A stretch of 64,000 nucleotides of DNA, taken from UBA5793 sp040255465. GTDB taxonomy: Bacteria; Planctomycetota; Phycisphaerae; Phycisphaerales; UBA5793. The position numbers and the translations under genes were made by a program. This document shows positions 62,801-64,000 of the stretch, in pieces (the first letter of the stretch is position 1; each line of letters opens with the position of its first letter). The notes beneath the pieces were generated by a model. It was not told the DNA's origin, did not search any database, and worked only from the letters and a program-made list of their open reading frames with translations. The stretch lies in NCBI GenBank assembly GCA_040255465.1, contig JBDZVA010000008.1:1-64000 (forward strand), given 5' to 3'.

Positions 62801-63006
62801 ACGCTGAGTTGATCATGCCGCTCTTCGCGCGAGAGTCCGGCAAGCACGAGCACGAGCAGGACAAAGACCATGACGCGCATGGCGACGATCACGCCCTTGC
62901 GGAACCGATCGGACGATGACAACAGCCACCAGCCCGCGGCGGCGAAAGGAATCGCCAGCAGCAGCAGCCAGAGCGCCTCGGGATGTTCAATCCGAATGAG
63001 CGGCAA
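59866..63006 (-). CDS. large membrane protein with VWA and glutamine-amidotransferase-like domains
   Basis: A 1046-residue protein. Two N-terminal helices (WLLLLAIPFAAAGWWLL; VIVAMRVMVFVLLVLVLAGL) are followed by a VWA-like domain (DISGSVRHF), a beta domain, an amidotransferase-like Rossmann domain (LQAYDLIILENVPAEEV; QDFGGGLIMVGGYDSLGAGGW), then a second VWA with a good metal site (VLDRSGSMNDAGGPG; GGDGGTNMGPALREAEQ), a third membrane helix (PMWGPLLILATLLFV) and a basic C-tail. This layout is known from the planctomycete/proteobacterial glutamine-amidotransferase/VWA proteins, whose role is not known. It ends nine bases after the ABC-F stop on the other strand. Confidence 0.82.
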   Translation of the reverse strand: MPLIRIEHPEALWLLLLAIPFAAAGWWLLSSSDRFRKGVIVAMRVMVFVLLVLVLAGLSREERHDQLSVIGLADISGSVRHFAQFPPIAKDAAPDNLAYIRKWFRDATVQRRPGDRFGLIVFDGAARAVTAPTIATQYQDHPFDIVQREGTNLAQAIEFGLAMFPPDSARRLVLFTDGVETAGSALEAATDAAGVSQENRGVPIDVVPISYRVNSEIQVDRVEVPANARPGQRITARVVIQSTVAASGRLDLTLEGEPLDLNGREPGRSRQVQLKPGSNVELIEVELAPTAVNRFQATFSPDDPSRDTMLENNVAEAFTVTPQQGAVLVVNNVYNGDGTILPKVLEEAGMTVKTVGPRDLPNNPVELQAYDLIILENVPAEEVPAEQQQQLAQYVQDFGGGLIMVGGYDSLGAGGWIDTPLDPLIPVDMRIPDELRVPTAAIAIVLDRSGSMNDAGGPGQTKQEVANEGAAVAIGTLDRMDYVTVIAFSSGPSTIVPIRRVGDAKDIARKVRAIGGDGGTNMGPALREAEQALKSVEADIKHVICLTDGRSMPDDFIGIARSMRSNGITLSTIAVGQDIDGPLLSQMASEGGGEFYAVINPRVLPRIFVKEIRVVRRPLIREIPFTPFVEPTGSPLTEALGSRIPQLGGLVLTQRRDSPDVNLLMVAPEGQPILAHWQAGLGRVAAFTSDAHDRWARDWIDWPGYRQLWTGLARTIARPAGSSNFELMTTFDGDQLVVTLRHVETGEDESRQPSPTMVSVPGVAYMPDGQRVELRLRPTGPGTYAARLPAEESGHYVVALTPKLAGGAVDLVIGGVSRSSGVEYRRLVSNIALLQEIADRTGGRLLDWKTPAEANLFDRKEIPPSVGLVPMWGPLLILATLLFVMDVASRRIAWSTPAIISTIRRARASVGMGRMVETGEGSAIGSLRRAVDTIEERLTTERETLSQREMQRANAIPPDDSRSSVMTEPELAPQPTQEELDKADREQEAKRRAVAEKRREALAAIKGRTKRPETPSEPEPTEDTPASERTSRKLADRMRKRREERE

Positions 63007-63015
63007 GTTGATCCG

Positions 63016-63804
63016 TTATCCCGGGTAGGTGCAACTGGTCTTTTCCGTTTCCCACACCGTTACGCTGCGCAGCGCCAGTCCGCTTGCGGCGAGTTCCGGC
63101 TTGAGCAGACCGTGCGAGACGCGAGCGATGTTCTCCACACTGGGATTCAAATCGGCGAACTCGACGCAATCGACGTTGAGATTCTTGTGGTCGAAGCGAT
63201 CGATCAGGGTGTGGTTCACCACGCCTTCGAGCACCGGGAGACTGAATGGTGATGTCGGATCAATGGCCACGGCGACTTCGACGCGATAGTTATGGCCGTG
63301 GCCGGCTGCGTTGTTGCACTTGCCAAAGATGCGACGATTCTCTTCGGGCGAGAGCGTTTCGCAATCCAGCCGATGCGATGCGGCAAACTCGAACTGCTGT
63401 CGGATCACACAATGCGGCATGAAATCAACCTCCATCGAAACGCTGTAGAAGGGGGTGAGTCGCCAGGTCACGCGCTGCACGGATCCGTCCAGCCGGGCGT
63501 TCACCGCTTCGAACAGGGCAGCGGCCAGCGACCACGGCTCAGCCGTCGGATCGTCGTGGATGGCGGTGCGGATCAGCGGGATCGCGCCCTGGCGAACGGC
63601 CTCATCGATCTCGCGAATGTTGCGAAAGTAGCCGGTGGTGGGGTCGGCGGCGCCGGCGCACTGCACGTCGATCTCGTAATAGCGGCCCAGGCCCCGCATG
63701 CTGGGCCAGGCGGCAAAGGTGTTGTGGCGCGGCGTGGTGGACTCATCCACCATCTCGCCGGGCTGTCCAATGCAAAAGCGGACGGTGCGGGTGAGTGACA
63801 GCAT
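63016..63804 (-). CDS. 6-pyruvoyl-tetrahydropterin-synthase-like protein with two domains
   Basis: A 262-residue protein. The C-terminal half (about residues 130-262) is a PTPS/QueD domain with the zinc ligands in FAASHRLDC and GHGHNYRVEV, the IDRFDHKNLN active-site stretch and WETEKTSCTY. These enzymes work in pterin or queuosine synthesis. The N-terminal half (FAAWPSMRGLGRYYEIDVQC; GYFRNIREIDEAV) follows the same pattern but lacks the zinc histidines, so it appears to be a degenerate second copy. A queG gene is in the window, but they are far apart. Confidence 0.85.
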   Translation of the reverse strand: MLSLTRTVRFCIGQPGEMVDESTTPRHNTFAAWPSMRGLGRYYEIDVQCAGAADPTTGYFRNIREIDEAVRQGAIPLIRTAIHDDPTAEPWSLAAALFEAVNARLDGSVQRVTWRLTPFYSVSMEVDFMPHCVIRQQFEFAASHRLDCETLSPEENRRIFGKCNNAAGHGHNYRVEVAVAIDPTSPFSLPVLEGVVNHTLIDRFDHKNLNVDCVEFADLNPSVENIARVSHGLLKPELAASGLALRSVTVWETEKTSCTYPG

Positions 63805-63895
63805 CGGTCAATGGTAGACGTTGAGCGGGATCGCCTGCGACGCCGTCGGTCGGGGCTCGCGCGTTGCGGCGGACGGCGGGGCCTAAGGTTTATTC

Positions 63896-64000
63896 ATGCC
63901 GGTCTTCGAGTACATCGCGAAGAACAGTGCGGGCGAGCGCATCGTCGGGCAGGCGGCGGGCCACAGCACGCAGGCCGTCGTCGCCGACCTCGAGGCCAAG
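63896..64000 (+). CDS. type II secretion/type IV pilus inner-membrane protein, GspF/PilC family (5' part)
   Basis: Thirty-five codons to the window edge. The N-terminus MPVFEYIAKNSAGERIVGQA is the usual opening of GspF/PilC proteins, the polytopic inner-membrane platform of type II secretion or type IV pili. AAGG lies seven bases before the ATG. The remainder is outside the window, so the call rests on this opening only. Confidence 0.7.
   Translation, partial: MPVFEYIAKNSAGERIVGQAAGHSTQAVVADLEAK

Overview
The window is about 64 kb of GC-rich bacterial chromosome that most resembles a planctomycete of the Phycisphaerae type. The pointers are a PEP-CTERM-like secreted protein, a HAF-repeat secreted protein, a FlgI-like lipoprotein carrying HEAT-like repeats, a VWA/glutamine-amidotransferase-like giant, many lipoproteins and sulfotransferases, and scattered rather than operonic housekeeping genes (dnaA without dnaN, nuoI alone, dnaG-rpoD without rpsU). 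The taxonomic call is inference from gene content; no rRNA or tRNA gene is visible.

Layout. 0.1-6.3 kb: HAF-repeat protein, a 650-bp non-coding stretch with REP-like palindromes, DUF481-type outer-membrane protein, TPR protein, RecX, lipoprotein, rhodanese, PEP-CTERM protein with a clear terminator. 6.3-13 kb: tyrosine recombinase facing a FlgI-like/HEAT lipoprotein, then QueG, a phosphatase-like lipoprotein, ThiD and an endonuclease/exonuclease/phosphatase membrane protein. 13-27.6 kb: an exopolysaccharide-type region (glycosyltransferase, three sulfotransferases, Wzy-like polymerase, Wzx-like flippase, a secreted TIM-barrel-like protein) into which a minus-strand respiratory operon is set: tetraheme cytochrome, Tat-exported ferredoxin, NrfD-type quinol protein, octaheme HAO-family cytochrome and a small unknown protein, with overlapping or coupled starts. 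27.7-33 kb: rpmB with a textbook promoter and terminator, an AhpD-like gene interrupted by an in-frame TGA, then dnaG and rpoD. 33-44 kb: metallophosphoesterase, cyclophilin, short UvrC, guaB, a 1379-residue AsmA-like protein, Nif3-family protein. 44-49.7 kb: membrane glycosyltransferase, zinc-ribbon membrane protein, HAD hydrolase, DegT aminotransferase, repeat protein. 49.8-54 kb: dnaA with a possible origin, a small unknown protein, GbsR/MarR regulator, acylphosphatase, SLC13 transporter. 55-64 kb: phosphodiesterase, Cys-rich repeat protein, nuoI, ABC-F ATPase, VWA protein, tandem PTPS-fold protein and the beginning of a GspF/PilC gene.

Most striking observation: the minus-strand gene at 28163-28759 is a complete AhpD-like (CxxC) peroxidase-family protein if one TGA is read through. 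That TGA sits exactly where the second catalytic cysteine belongs (C-Y-Y-TGA-T-L-S-H), the Glu/Cys/His spacing of the AhpD active site is kept, and a 6-bp hairpin with a GGUCA loop lies 24 nt after the TGA, where a bacterial SECIS should be. It is best read as a selenoprotein, not a pseudogene. Second in interest is the HAO-family octaheme cytochrome encoded in one operon with an NrfB/C/D-like quinol-oxidising module, which suggests a nitrite or hydroxylamine respiratory system.
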